From positions 1,240,001-1,304,000 of the forward strand of contig CBDBPW010000002.1 of NCBI GenBank assembly GCA_965209045.1: a stretch of 64,000 nt of DNA, in the 5' to 3' direction. Shown piece by piece: positions 26,154 to 34,900 of this stretch (position 1 is the stretch's first letter; each line of letters begins with the position of its first letter). The stretch is from JAJEFO01 sp965209045. GTDB lineage: Bacteria; Pseudomonadota; Alphaproteobacteria; Rhodobacterales; Rhodobacteraceae. The notes beneath the pieces are model-generated. The model had not been told where the DNA came from. It did not search any database and saw nothing but the letters and a program-made list of their open reading frames with translations. The translations under genes and the position numbers were made by a program.

Positions 26154-27692
26154 TCACATCTCCGGCTCCTGCCTGCAAGCGTCGGGAAGCGCCGCGCCGT
26201 CTGGGGCTTCCTCGCCCTCCGCCGAACCGGAGCCCGCCAGCCTGCCGAAGCGCCAGCGCTCCCACGCGACGATCTGGCCCTCCCGGTCGCGGAGCGTCCA
26301 CTCGCCGTGCAGGAGGCCCTTGACGTAGCAGCCCTCCTCGACGGAGCCGTCGGCGTGGACAACCCGCCACCGCCCGTGCCTCGGCCGTGTATTCCGTCGG
26401 CTCCGGATCGAAGTCGGGGCGCGGGGCGTGATGCCCGAGTTGATCCCCGCCTCGACGAGCGTCAGCCCGGTCAGGGTGGCATCGGGCAGGGACGAGACGC
26501 TCCCCCAGAGCGCCAGCCGGAACGGAACCGCATGGCCTGACCAGCTTGTACCGGTGCTCCCGCCCGGGGAAACGTTGGAGATGCTCCACCCGGTCACGGA
26601 ATCGCTGGATTCGTCATCGCTGCCGGTAGCCAGCTGAATCTCTTCCGGAAAGCCAATGACCCTACGCACCTGAACGTAGCAGGTTCCCGCGTCCAACTCG
26701 GTGTCCGGCGGCGCCTCGAACACATTGGCCCCGTCGGTGGAAACAGTCGCCGGGGACGTCAGGTCAACCACTTTCTCACCTGGACGATTCGATGACTCCT
26801 GGTGCAGGGTTACCTCGAACGCCGGGATCCTTCTGGGGGGCTGCGGCAGGCGCGAGAAATGCAGCTCGAGGGAATCCAGCGTGAAGCGCTCCGCCGCGTC
26901 AAACGACTGGGCGAAATACCGCGAGCCCTGGAAGGCGACGTAAGTTCCCGTTCCGCTGTCATTGCCGACGAGCGTGGTCCCCGGGGGCATCGTCGGTGCG
27001 CCAAACACCTGCGCAAGAGCGTAGAAGGGTCTCGTGCCGCTTTTTCCTTTGGCAGTGTTGCTGCCGATCGGTCCATGGGCCGGATCGTTTGTGTTCGGCC
27101 TCCCCGCTTGCACGCTGTCTGCCCCAAGCCCCCTAGAGGCGCCTGAAACTGACGACTCGGTGCCGTCGTGGCTGCATCCCGTGAACGGAAAACTGAGTGT
27201 GTCATTCAGCTGGGTCCGGTTGTTCCCCGACTGATCCTTGGCGTTCGCCTCGTCGTCCCGGAAGCCGTCGTGGAAGTCCTCGCAGTCGTCCGCGACCTTG
27301 TTGCCGTTCAGCCAGTGGATGGGGACGCCCTTGTCGGACGAGGTGCAGGTGGTCTCGGTGTAGGTGGTCTCGGTGTTGTCGCGGGCGTCGACACTGCCGG
27401 TGCAGCCGACCACCCTGAGGCTGCTCGAGCAGGCCCGGATTGCGCTGTGACCGCCCTCGGCGGCGGCCTGAACGAAGGTGTTGTAGTCGGCGATGTTCGT
27501 CGAGGTGGCGAAGATGAGACGGAACTGACCGCCCGGGCTCACACCCGTGGGGGTGAGCGCCCGGTCGGCGGCAACCGTGGTCTGCGCCCGGGCGTGCGGG
27601 GACGCCCCGGACAGGAAGCCTAGCAGGAGAAGGACCGCGACCGCGCGACCGCTGACGCCACTGCGCCGCGTCCTGGTTGAGTGTCGCATCAA
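26154..27692 (-). CDS. Chimeric secreted protein with frameshifted MORN-like tail
   Basis: The 512-residue frame starts with a signal peptide (AVAVLLLLGFLSGASPHARA). Residues 37-230 are a Cys-containing secreted domain (FATSTNIADYNTFVQAAAEG, HWLNGNKVADDCEDFHDGF) that I know only as an unnamed surface domain. Residues about 240-420 are nearly identical at DNA level to codons of the giant gene at 4550-5140. Then the reading frame changes: GCGCGGGGCG replaces GCGGAGCG, and the expected RPDFDP-TEYTAEA motif lies in another frame. The tail (HGRWRVVHADGSVEEGCYV, LLHGEWTLRDREGQIVAWE) is a MORN/YwqK-like segment from a different gene. The frame is open across the junction, so a fusion protein could be made, but the join looks accidental. 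Confidence 0.65.
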   Translation of the reverse strand: MMRHSTRTRRSGVSGRAVAVLLLLGFLSGASPHARAQTTVAADRALTPTGVSPGGQFRLIFATSTNIADYNTFVQAAAEGGHSAIRACSSSLRVVGCTGSVDARDNTETTYTETTCTSSDKGVPIHWLNGNKVADDCEDFHDGFRDDEANAKDQSGNNRTQLNDTLSFPFTGCSHDGTESSVSGASRGLGADSVQAGRPNTNDPAHGPIGSNTAKGKSGTRPFYALAQVFGAPTMPPGTTLVGNDSGTGTYVAFQGSRYFAQSFDAAERFTLDSLELHFSRLPQPPRRIPAFEVTLHQESSNRPGEKVVDLTSPATVSTDGANVFEAPPDTELDAGTCYVQVRRVIGFPEEIQLATGSDDESSDSVTGWSISNVSPGGSTGTSWSGHAVPFRLALWGSVSSLPDATLTGLTLVEAGINSGITPRAPTSIRSRRNTRPRHGRWRVVHADGSVEEGCYVKGLLHGEWTLRDREGQIVAWERWRFGRLAGSGSAEGEEAPDGAALPDACRQEPEM

Positions 27693-27772
27693 GATCTTGT
27701 CGAGTCCCGACCGTTACTGAACATCCAGCAAGCCCTTTCGCGCCCCCGGCGGGAATAGGAAAGAACGGGAAC

Positions 27773-27810
27773 GGAATTTCTTTTGTAGTCGGGCAAGAAA
27801 CTTTCACTGC
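27773..27810 (-). promoter_or_regulatory. Shared surface-gene upstream motif, site 2
   Basis: It reads GGAATTTCTTTTGTAGTCGG on the plus strand and then GCAAGAAACTTTCACTGC. It is 81 bp upstream of ATG 27692. The GCAGT and ACTAC ends on the minus strand are nearly inverted. Confidence 0.5.
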
Positions 27811-27914
27811 ACATGGTTCGATACCGGAATGCGGCCTGGATAACGTTTCCGGGAGGCCGGGAACTCTCCGTTCTCGGAATCAGTCCGGCGTGGACTCATA
27901 TTTCAAGACAAGGC

Positions 27915-28185
27915 GCTATGGCCGGCCTGGACCGTGAGGCGCAGTCCGCTGACGCCGTACGGCGGGCGGAAGCACGATGCCGGGAACCCTCTCCGCCAGG
28001 ACGCCCAGCGCCTTCTTGCAGTCGGCGAGCTGGGGGCGCCCCCGCGCGTCGAAGAACGAGAACTCCTCGCAGACGCGACGGCCGGGCGCGCTCCGGCTCT
28101 CGAACCGCTCCTGCGACAGGATCGCGGCCAGACGCGAAACCGCCGCCTCTTCCCGCTACGTGCGGCTGATCTGTGACTGTGCCAT
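27915..28185 (-). pseudogene. N-terminal fragment of an IS4/DUF4338-type transposase
   Basis: From ATG 28185 the frame reads MAQSQISRT, TAG, then SRLAAILSQERFESRSAPGR, RVCEEFSFFDARGRPQLADC and GVLAERVPGIVLPP. This is the N-terminal domain of large IS4-like transposases that share DUF4338 with DruA. The in-frame stop and the missing rest make it a pseudogene. A related fragment lies at 53446-53670. Confidence 0.5.
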
Positions 28186-28204
28186 GCGGTCAGGCTGCCA
28201 CGCG

Positions 28205-28827
28205 AAACACGCCTTGTTCAGCGCTCTTGCTGTAGACATGGTAGGTATGGCGCGGCACTGCTGGCGGGGATGCTGGCCACGGGGGTGGCGCGGCGGCGGG
28301 GCGCAATTGTCACCTCCTGATCCGCGACCGAGATGGGTACTTCGACATTTACAGGGCCCGAGCGGCCATCAAAGGCGATGCTGACGGCACTGTCCGCGAC
28401 AGTATCCGCGCCTCGGGCCGTGAGGCAGAGCGTTACCTTTGGTGATGCTACGGAACGCCTGCTGGTGGTCGAACACCTGATGGGTGTAGTTCAGCGCTTG
28501 ATCCGCATCGACGCAGCCCGACAGCACGATCATCGGAACGCGGTCTTGCAAAGCGTTGGCAACCACCTTCGCGGCGTTCACCAGGCCGGGGCCAACTGTG
28601 GCGCCCAGAATGGCCGGCGCGCCAACTCGATGGTGCACCCCTTCGGCCACGAAGCCTGCGTCATTCTCGTGCTTGCACAGGATGGACTTGATCCCAGCCC
28701 ATTGCAAAGCATCGACAATGGTCGGAGCCTCTCCCCCCGGCATCCCGCAGGCGTAGCGGCATCCTGCCTCGTCCACTCGCCAGGCAAGATGGTCTGCGGC
28801 GCGGGTCGTCTGGCAGGCCTGTGGCAT
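28205..28827 (-). pseudogene. Thiamine-diphosphate enzyme N-domain, frameshifted and truncated
   Basis: Residues from the start match the N-terminal pyrimidine-binding domain of acetolactate-synthase-like enzymes: GGEAPTIVDALQWAGIKSI, LCKHENDAGFVAEGVHHRV, ATVGPGLVNAAKVVANALQD, VPMIVLSGCV. The conserved Glu of this domain is in KHENDAG. After RSITK a frameshift occurs (about 28435); the other frame continues ARGADTVADSAVSIAFDGRS and GPVNVEVPISVADQ before a stop. The central and cofactor-binding domains are gone. It follows the acyl-CoA dehydrogenase gene on the same strand and was probably in its operon. Confidence 0.75.
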
Positions 28828-28913
28828 GCAACTCTCCGGTGCGCTGGCGACATCCGCGCGGTGTTCAGGGTCGGTCTTCAGCGCCGTCTTGGGCGGCGCT
28901 GATCAATTTTGGG

Positions 28914-30131
28914 TCAATTTCCGGCTTTGGCCAGCCTGACATAGCCATCGCGCGTTTGCGGCGTCTTGATGCCAAGCAAAGCGCCCGCAACCTGCGTTTT
29001 CAGGATCTGCGCAGTGCCGCCCCCGATGGTGAACATGCGTACATCGCGGTACATGCGTTCGATGGGTTCCAGGTTGCCGAAACCCCGCGCACCAAAGATC
29101 TGGAGCGCGTCATTGACCACCTTGATCGAGGTCTCGGACGAAAAGGCCTTGGCCCGCGCCGCCATCATGATGTCAGGAAACTGCGAGCCATCTGGGCCGC
29201 GCGACCGCGCTGCCTCGTGCAGCATCAGGCGAGAGGCATGCACGCCCGCATCCATGTCCGCCAGCATCCACTGAAGGCCCTGGAATTCCTGCAACGGACG
29301 GCCAAATTGGTGACGCTCGCGCAGGTAACGCTTGGCGTGCTCCACCGCGCCCGCCGCAATACCCATCGCACAAGTGCCCGCGCCAACGCGCTGGCTGTTA
29401 TATGCGTTCATCAGGGCCGCGAAGCCACGCTTGAACCCTTGGGGCGGCTTGATGACAAAGCGATCCTCGACCTCAAGGTCTTCGAAATGCAGCTCGGCCT
29501 CGGGCATGCCGCACAGACCCATGGTGCGTTCGTGACGTGCAACTTTGAAGCCCTTGGGAGCGATGCCATTGTCGGGATCATAATGGACGATGAACCCCGT
29601 GATGCCTTCGTCTTCACCCTCCTCGCTGAGAACACGGGCGAAGATAACGTAGAGTTTCGACACGCCGCCGCCAGTGATCCAGTGTTTGGAACCGTTCATC
29701 ACATACTTGTCACCCACACGGCGCGCTGTCGTTTGCATTTCTGTTGCAGCGCTGCCCGCCTCGGGTTCTGTGATGCAGATCGCCGGCTTGTCGCCCGCCA
29801 GAACGATGGGCGCTGCAAATTCGCGCTGTTCGTCAGAGCCATAGGCCATAACGGCGGAGATCCCGCCCATGTTCGCCTCGACCATGATCCGCGCGCTGAG
29901 GGTACAAGCCTTGGCCAGCTCTTCGATCACAACCACCGTATCAAGGCAAGATGCGCCCTTGCCGCCGAACCGTTCTGGGATGGTCATCCCCATCAGGCCT
30001 GCATCGGTCATGTCTTTGACGTTTTCCCAGCAATAGGAGCGCGTTTCGTCCCATTTCGCCGCACGGGCGGCAAAGACCTGCGCGAGTTCGCGCGCCGTGT
30101 GCTGAAGATGCATGGTAGAGTCGTCGAGCAT
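28914..30131 (-). CDS. Acyl-CoA dehydrogenase
   Basis: 405 residues, the usual length, from ATG 30131 with GGAGG four bases upstream. Family motifs are in order: ICITEPEAGS (FAD binding), NGSKHWITGGG, RHQFGRPLQEFQGLQ, and the C-terminal RMYRDVRMFTIGGGTAQI. The classic YEGT with catalytic Glu is IGGGT here, as in members that place the base in another helix, so the activity class cannot be fixed from sequence. The enzyme would oxidise an acyl-CoA thioester with FAD and electron-transfer flavoprotein. The neighbours (broken LysR gene divergent, broken ThDP enzyme downstream) suggest a catabolic operon of which only this gene is intact. Confidence 0.9.
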   Translation of the reverse strand: MLDDSTMHLQHTARELAQVFAARAAKWDETRSYCWENVKDMTDAGLMGMTIPERFGGKGASCLDTVVVIEELAKACTLSARIMVEANMGGISAVMAYGSDEQREFAAPIVLAGDKPAICITEPEAGSAATEMQTTARRVGDKYVMNGSKHWITGGGVSKLYVIFARVLSEEGEDEGITGFIVHYDPDNGIAPKGFKVARHERTMGLCGMPEAELHFEDLEVEDRFVIKPPQGFKRGFAALMNAYNSQRVGAGTCAMGIAAGAVEHAKRYLRERHQFGRPLQEFQGLQWMLADMDAGVHASRLMLHEAARSRGPDGSQFPDIMMAARAKAFSSETSIKVVNDALQIFGARGFGNLEPIERMYRDVRMFTIGGGTAQILKTQVAGALLGIKTPQTRDGYVRLAKAGN

Positions 30132-30237
30132 TTTGCCTCCGCAAGCTGCGCTTTCAAGGTTGCCGCCAGGATCGCCGAGTCGACAGCCTTTGGTCAATCT
30201 AATCTGCTTGGCACTTAGTTTCAGAATTGGTGAACTC

Positions 30238-30410
30238 ATGCAAATCGCAGCCCTGAAACACTGGTGGCCATCAGCCGCGTCGGGTCATTTTCGCGCGCGG
30301 CCGAGCTTCAGAACATGACGCTGTCAGCCCTGAGCATGCAAGTGAAAGCGCTTGAGACAGAGCTGGACGCAAGCCTGTTTGACCCCTCCTTTCACCCGCC
30401 CAGGACCTGA
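30238..30410 (+). pseudogene. LysR-family regulator, N-terminal remnant
   Basis: After MQIAAL a one-base deletion shifts the frame; the other frame then reads ETLVAISRVGSFSRAAELQN, MTLSALSMQVKALETELDAS and LFDPSFHPP, the winged-helix N-terminus of LysR regulators. It stops at 30410 where foreign recombinase sequence begins. It is divergent from the acyl-CoA dehydrogenase gene, the usual place for a LysR regulator of a catabolic operon. Confidence 0.7.
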
Positions 30411-30498
30411 CGGTGTGCGGGCTCGCCTGACGCTGCTTGATCAGGCGCTGGACGAAGAACCGCTCGAGCAGGGGCGAAAGGCCGGTCGTCCGGGTCAT
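30403..30498 (-). pseudogene. N-terminal fragment of an RIT-type tyrosine recombinase
   Basis: ATG 30498 gives MTRTTGLSPLLERFFVQRLI, KQRQASPHTVRS, matching the start of the recombinase at 61060-62058 (MTRDADFPRLLAMFFTRHLV, EQRQASPHTIAS). The match ends after 32 codons at the LysR remnant. A recombinase element has therefore been here too. Confidence 0.65.
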
Positions 30499-30520
30499 GG
30501 CCGGCCCTCCCAGCGGCTCT

Positions 30521-31135
30521 TCAGGACCCTTCCCCGGCATCAGCTGTTCCCGTGCCTGCGCTCACGTCGGGCCAGAGTGCGTCGAGCGGAAAGGCGATGG
30601 CGTCGAACGGGGGCAGCGAGACCGGCGCGTCGCCGACAAGGGTCGCCAGAAGCAGCCACTGCCGCTCGCGCAGCTCGAAGGCCTCGAGCGTCCGTGCATC
30701 CGGATCGACGAACCAGAGATGGCGGACACCCTCGCGGGCATACAGGTCCCGCTTCTCGCCCTGGTCCAGCCGCCGCGTGGACGGCGAGAGCACCTCGCAG
30801 ACCCAGTCCGACGCGATCGTGAAATACGCCGCGTCCGGATATTCGGGCATCGTCTCGCGCCGCCAGCCGGCAATGTCCGGCACCACGATGTCCTCGCCCA
30901 GGTGAAGCTCGGGCTCGTCGATGATCCACCAGCCGCCCGGGCCGTCATCGCCGTAGTTGAATGGCGAGCCGATCTTCATCCCCAACCCGGAGCTTGCCCA
31001 GGCATGGCGGGCCGCCGGCCTCGGATGGGTGTGGAGCGTGCCTGAAATCACCTCGGCGACCATGCGGGGCGGAGCGTCAAGCACGTCCTGGTAGGTCGCC
31101 CGATCGGTTTCCCTGCGTCTGGCCTGCGCCGTCAT
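30521..31135 (-). CDS. Uma2-family (DUF820) nuclease-like protein
   Basis: 204 residues from ATG 31135, with AGGAGGAG eight bases upstream. The PD-(D/E)XK-like core of Uma2 proteins is visible: DIVVPDIAGW, then ASDWVCEVLSPSTRRLDQGE, then KRDLYAREGVRHLWFVDPDA. These give the expected Asp, Glu and Lys positions. The N-terminus (TYQDVLDAPPRMVAEVISGT) is also typical. Uma2 proteins are common in cyanobacteria and some proteobacteria as presumed nucleases, often in accessory regions. Substrate unknown. The gene is complete. Confidence 0.85.
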   Translation of the reverse strand: MTAQARRRETDRATYQDVLDAPPRMVAEVISGTLHTHPRPAARHAWASSGLGMKIGSPFNYGDDGPGGWWIIDEPELHLGEDIVVPDIAGWRRETMPEYPDAAYFTIASDWVCEVLSPSTRRLDQGEKRDLYAREGVRHLWFVDPDARTLEAFELRERQWLLLATLVGDAPVSLPPFDAIAFPLDALWPDVSAGTGTADAGEGS

Positions 31136-31938
31136 GGCCGGTCTCCTCCTGTGGCCTTTCCGTCTCCCTGAATTTCGGGTGCCCTTGCACGACACGAAAA
31201 CCGACGCGCTGTCCAGGCAGGTCGCAAGGTATCACGCCCCGCCGCGAAGGTCGAGATTGGACGCGCACGGGTTCGGTCGCTGAAGCGCACGGCTGATCCC
31301 GTCCTGCGCCGCGTTCCGGCCTTCGCCGGAAAGCCGGATGGCACGGCGAGCGTGATCTGACAGGGTCACGGCGCGCCAATGGCCGGCAGGGCGTGCCGCC
31401 GGAAACGGTCGTCCCGTTGCCGGCAGATGGCAGCGATCCCGCATCGGCGGCGGCGGAGCCGGCCATTTCACGTGGGCCAGGAGTTCGGACGCGGCATCGG
31501 TCAGCTGCATGACGCGCGTGCCGCGTTCGAGAAGCGTGATCCGCCCTTGGCCGGCTGCCGCGCGGACGCCTCCGGCTGGATGGCATCGACGTCCCGGAGG
31601 CGATGCCGCGGCAGGCCGCCCGCCATCCGCGGCACGGGCGGACCGCGAGGCGCCAACGCATCGGAGCAACGTCCTTGACGTCGTTCTCGCGGCGCACGTC
31701 CTGGAGCACCAGGCGCTGCCGGAAAGGGCCCCGGCCCTCAGGCCTAGGGGACTGATCGTCGCCTGCATGACGCGGCGCTCCCTGCCCGGGGCCTGCATCC
31801 AGCTTCTGCGGCCTGCGCCTGCCGCCCCGCGGCGGCTTTCGATCCGTTCGCGCCGTGCGGCCCGGCAAGCGGAAGACCCCGCGACGGTTCAGCATTGGGC
31901 ATGCGGGGCGCACGTGTCCGGACTCCGCAGCGCAAACG
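31136..31938. other. Intergenic stretch with a possible short LysR-like remnant
   Basis: No intact gene is supported. On the minus strand near 31446-31550 a 30-codon piece reads ITLLERGTRVMQLTDAASEL, like the end of a LysR DNA-binding domain, without flanking support. The rest is open only because of GC content. Confidence 0.35.
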
Positions 31939-34900
31939 CTACCACTCCCATGCGACGTCGATCCCGGCCTCGAGGCCTCCGTCGCTCGCGGCGAGGCTGA
32001 CGCCCGTCGAGGAGCGCACCCCTGCCCGCTCCCGGGACCGGTTCAGCCCGGCCCCGATCACGGCGCTCCCGCCCAGCCCGGGCTCCAGCCAGAAGTCGCG
32101 GTCGAGGCCGGCGTCGTGCCCGGCGTCCGGCCCGACCCTCCAGCCGAGGCGCAGGTCCTCGATGTCGGGGCTGCCGGCGACGTGCCCGTAGGCGCTGCCG
32201 ACCATGCCGTGGCGCCAGCCCGAGAGGTCCGTCCCCCAGGCCGCCTCGAGATCCAGGCGGGCCCCGCCGTCCGCCCCGCCAGGGCCCGGGACGGTCGCCG
32301 GGTCGAGCAGCGCCGACACGCCCCCGGAGGACGCGCCGCCCCAGCCGCGCGTCGCGATGACCGAGGGGCCGAGCCGCGTCTCCGGCCGGGGGTCCCACCC
32401 GACCGTGACGGCCAGCCCCCAGTCCTCGAAGTCCCCGTCCTCGTGCAGCATGAGCGCGCGGCCGTCGAGCGCGACCGAGAGGCCGCGCGCGGAATCCTCG
32501 AACCGCACCCCGCCGCCCGTCTCCAGCCCGAAGCCGGTCTCCGCGTCGCCCCCGTCATGGCGCAGGCCCGCCTCCAGCCTCGGCGACAGCGTCGCCCCGG
32601 AGGCCAGCGCGCGCGTCCAGGTCGCCTCCAGCCCCAGCCGCAGGCGCGACGTCGTCCCGGACCCGGCGGCGAGGCCCGCCGCCGCCTCCGAGGCCGTGCG
32701 CGTCCAGAGCGCGTCCGCGCGCCAGCCGACCTGCGCGCCGCCGAGCGCGTCCGCCGTCACCGGCGCGCCTTCCGCGCCCGCCGCCGCCATCGACCATCCG
32801 AGGCCGGCCGTGACAGGGTCCCCGCCCCCGGGCGTCAGCGTCATCTCGCCCCGTCCGGTCCCGGCCGCGCCCCAGAACGTCGGCGTCCCGTCCTTCCGCC
32901 GGCCCGCCCAGGGGACGAGGCCGGAGAGCTTCGCCTCGATCCGGCCGCCGCCCTCCGGGGCGTCGTAGCCGCCCGCGCCCCGGCTCCGGAACAGCATCAG
33001 GCCGAAGAGCGCGTCCCGCCGGGGCCAGTCGGTCCCGAGCATGGCCGCGGTCGCCTCGCCGTCGAGCGACAGGTCCCCGTCCCGACCGGTGAAGCCGGAC
33101 CGCGCGACGCGGCCCCAGAGCCCGAGCGAGAGCCCGTCCCCGGTCTCCTGCACGAGCTCGAAGGACGTGCCCAGCAGGGCGTCGTCCGCCGACACGGCCG
33201 AGCTCTCCGGCCCGCTCCCGCTCTCCGCGTCCCGGCGCTCGCCGGTCTCCAGGGCGAGCAGCGCCATGAAGGCGCGCCGCTCGTCCTCCGCGAGCGCCGG
33301 GACCGCGAGGGGATCGTCCTCCGCCGCGTCCGCGTCCGCGTCCGCAGCCTCTCCCGCCGTCCCGGTCCCGTCCGGCAGCGGCCGGCCGGCAAGGCGGCCC
33401 CGGAAGCCGGGGCTGCGGTCCGCGCCGAGCCGGTCCCGCACCGCGTCGACGGCCTGCTCCGCCACCGTGCGCCCGAAGCGCACTGTCCACGCCCGCGGGA
33501 CCGGGTCCGTGTTGGCGATCGTCCCCGTCGCCGTGCCGTCCGCGATCCGCACGTGGCCGGCCGGCGCCGGGTCCGAGAGCGTGAGCGTCAGCGTCTCCGT
33601 CCCCTCGTCGTGGGCGTCGTCCAGGACCGGCACGGACACGGTCCGTTCCGTCACGCCCGCCTCGAAGGCGAGGGTTCCCGAGGTCCCGGCGTAGTCCTCG
33701 CCGGCCGTCGCCGTGCCGTCCGCGGTCGCGTAGCGCACCGTGCTCGGCTCCGTCCGGGCCCGGCTCAGCGTCACCACGAAGTCCAGCGTCGCATCGGTCC
33801 CCTCCCGCGCCTCGGCGTCCGCCACCGAGAGCGATGCAGGCCCGGGAACCGTGATGTCGAACGGGGTTTCCAGCCGTTCGCCGTCTGTCCGGCAGAGCGC
33901 GCCCCGGAAGCCGCACGGCTCCCAGTCCCGGCGTTGAATCCGCACGTCCGCGTAGCCCTCCGGCCTCAACGTGTACCGCCACCCTCGGTCGCTCCCGCGC
34001 ACCGTGCGCTCCACCCGGGCGATTGCGCCTCCGGTGACAATGAAGACGTCGTGCTGCATCTGCCACCAACCGAGCCTGCCGTCCGGCTCGTGGGAGAGGG
34101 TCAACGTGAAATCGAACGGCTCCCCGTCGTGCTGCGCCGGCATCCCGTCGATGGTCGCGACGAAGTTCCCCGGGCCGTTCACGGTGACCGACGCCCCTTC
34201 CGAGAGCGGCACGCCGTCGAGGCAAAGGGCCTGCGGTGTCACGCACTCCAAGGGCTCCGCGGCAAGCGTCACCGGGCCTGTTCCGCCCGGTCTCAGGTGC
34301 AGGCGCCATGCCCCGTTCGTGCCTGTCACGATGCGCTTCGCCCTGAAGAGTTCCCCGCCGGTCACTGCGAACAGGTTGTCGCGCACGTCCCGGAAGCTGA
34401 GATCCTCTGTCGGCGGCGCCGGGTGGATCCGGAAATCCACCGTGAAGTCCTCGCCTGCGTGGCGCTCAGGGACGTTCTCGAACCAGATCCGCCGTGCCTC
34501 CAACGGCGCGGACGGGAGCGCCACCTTGACGACGCCATCGTGAGTGAGGTCCGCGTCCGCTCCGGTGGCACCGCTCCGGATGGCGCCGCCGTTGAGCGCG
34601 AGGCTGTCCGGCGTGACGCCCATGCTCGTGTGCGTCCCGTCGTCCCGAGCGAGCGTGTAGGCGAAGATGAGGCTCTTGGTGCCGCTTCCCGAGACATATG
34701 ACGCCCGGCGCTTCTCGGCGAGCCCGAGCGTGAGCTCGACCGACGGCGTCCCTTCTTCGGTCGCGACGTCGACCGGCTCGCTGAACCCCATCGTGAACGT
34801 GACCCGGTCCGCCGGCACCCAGGCCCCGTGCGGCCCCGCATCGCTCAGTTCGAGCGGTCCGGTCACCTCGGGCCCCGCATGCTGCGGCGCGACCGCTGGA

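Noticed and set aside
31077..31913. A 278-codon minus-strand frame between the Uma2 gene and the autotransporter
   Set aside because: Arg/Pro-rich composition, overlaps the Uma2 start region, no ribosome-binding site or domain.
31855..34701. A 948-codon plus-strand open frame
   Set aside because: Antisense to the autotransporter β-barrel, Arg/Pro-rich, no domain and no ribosome-binding site.
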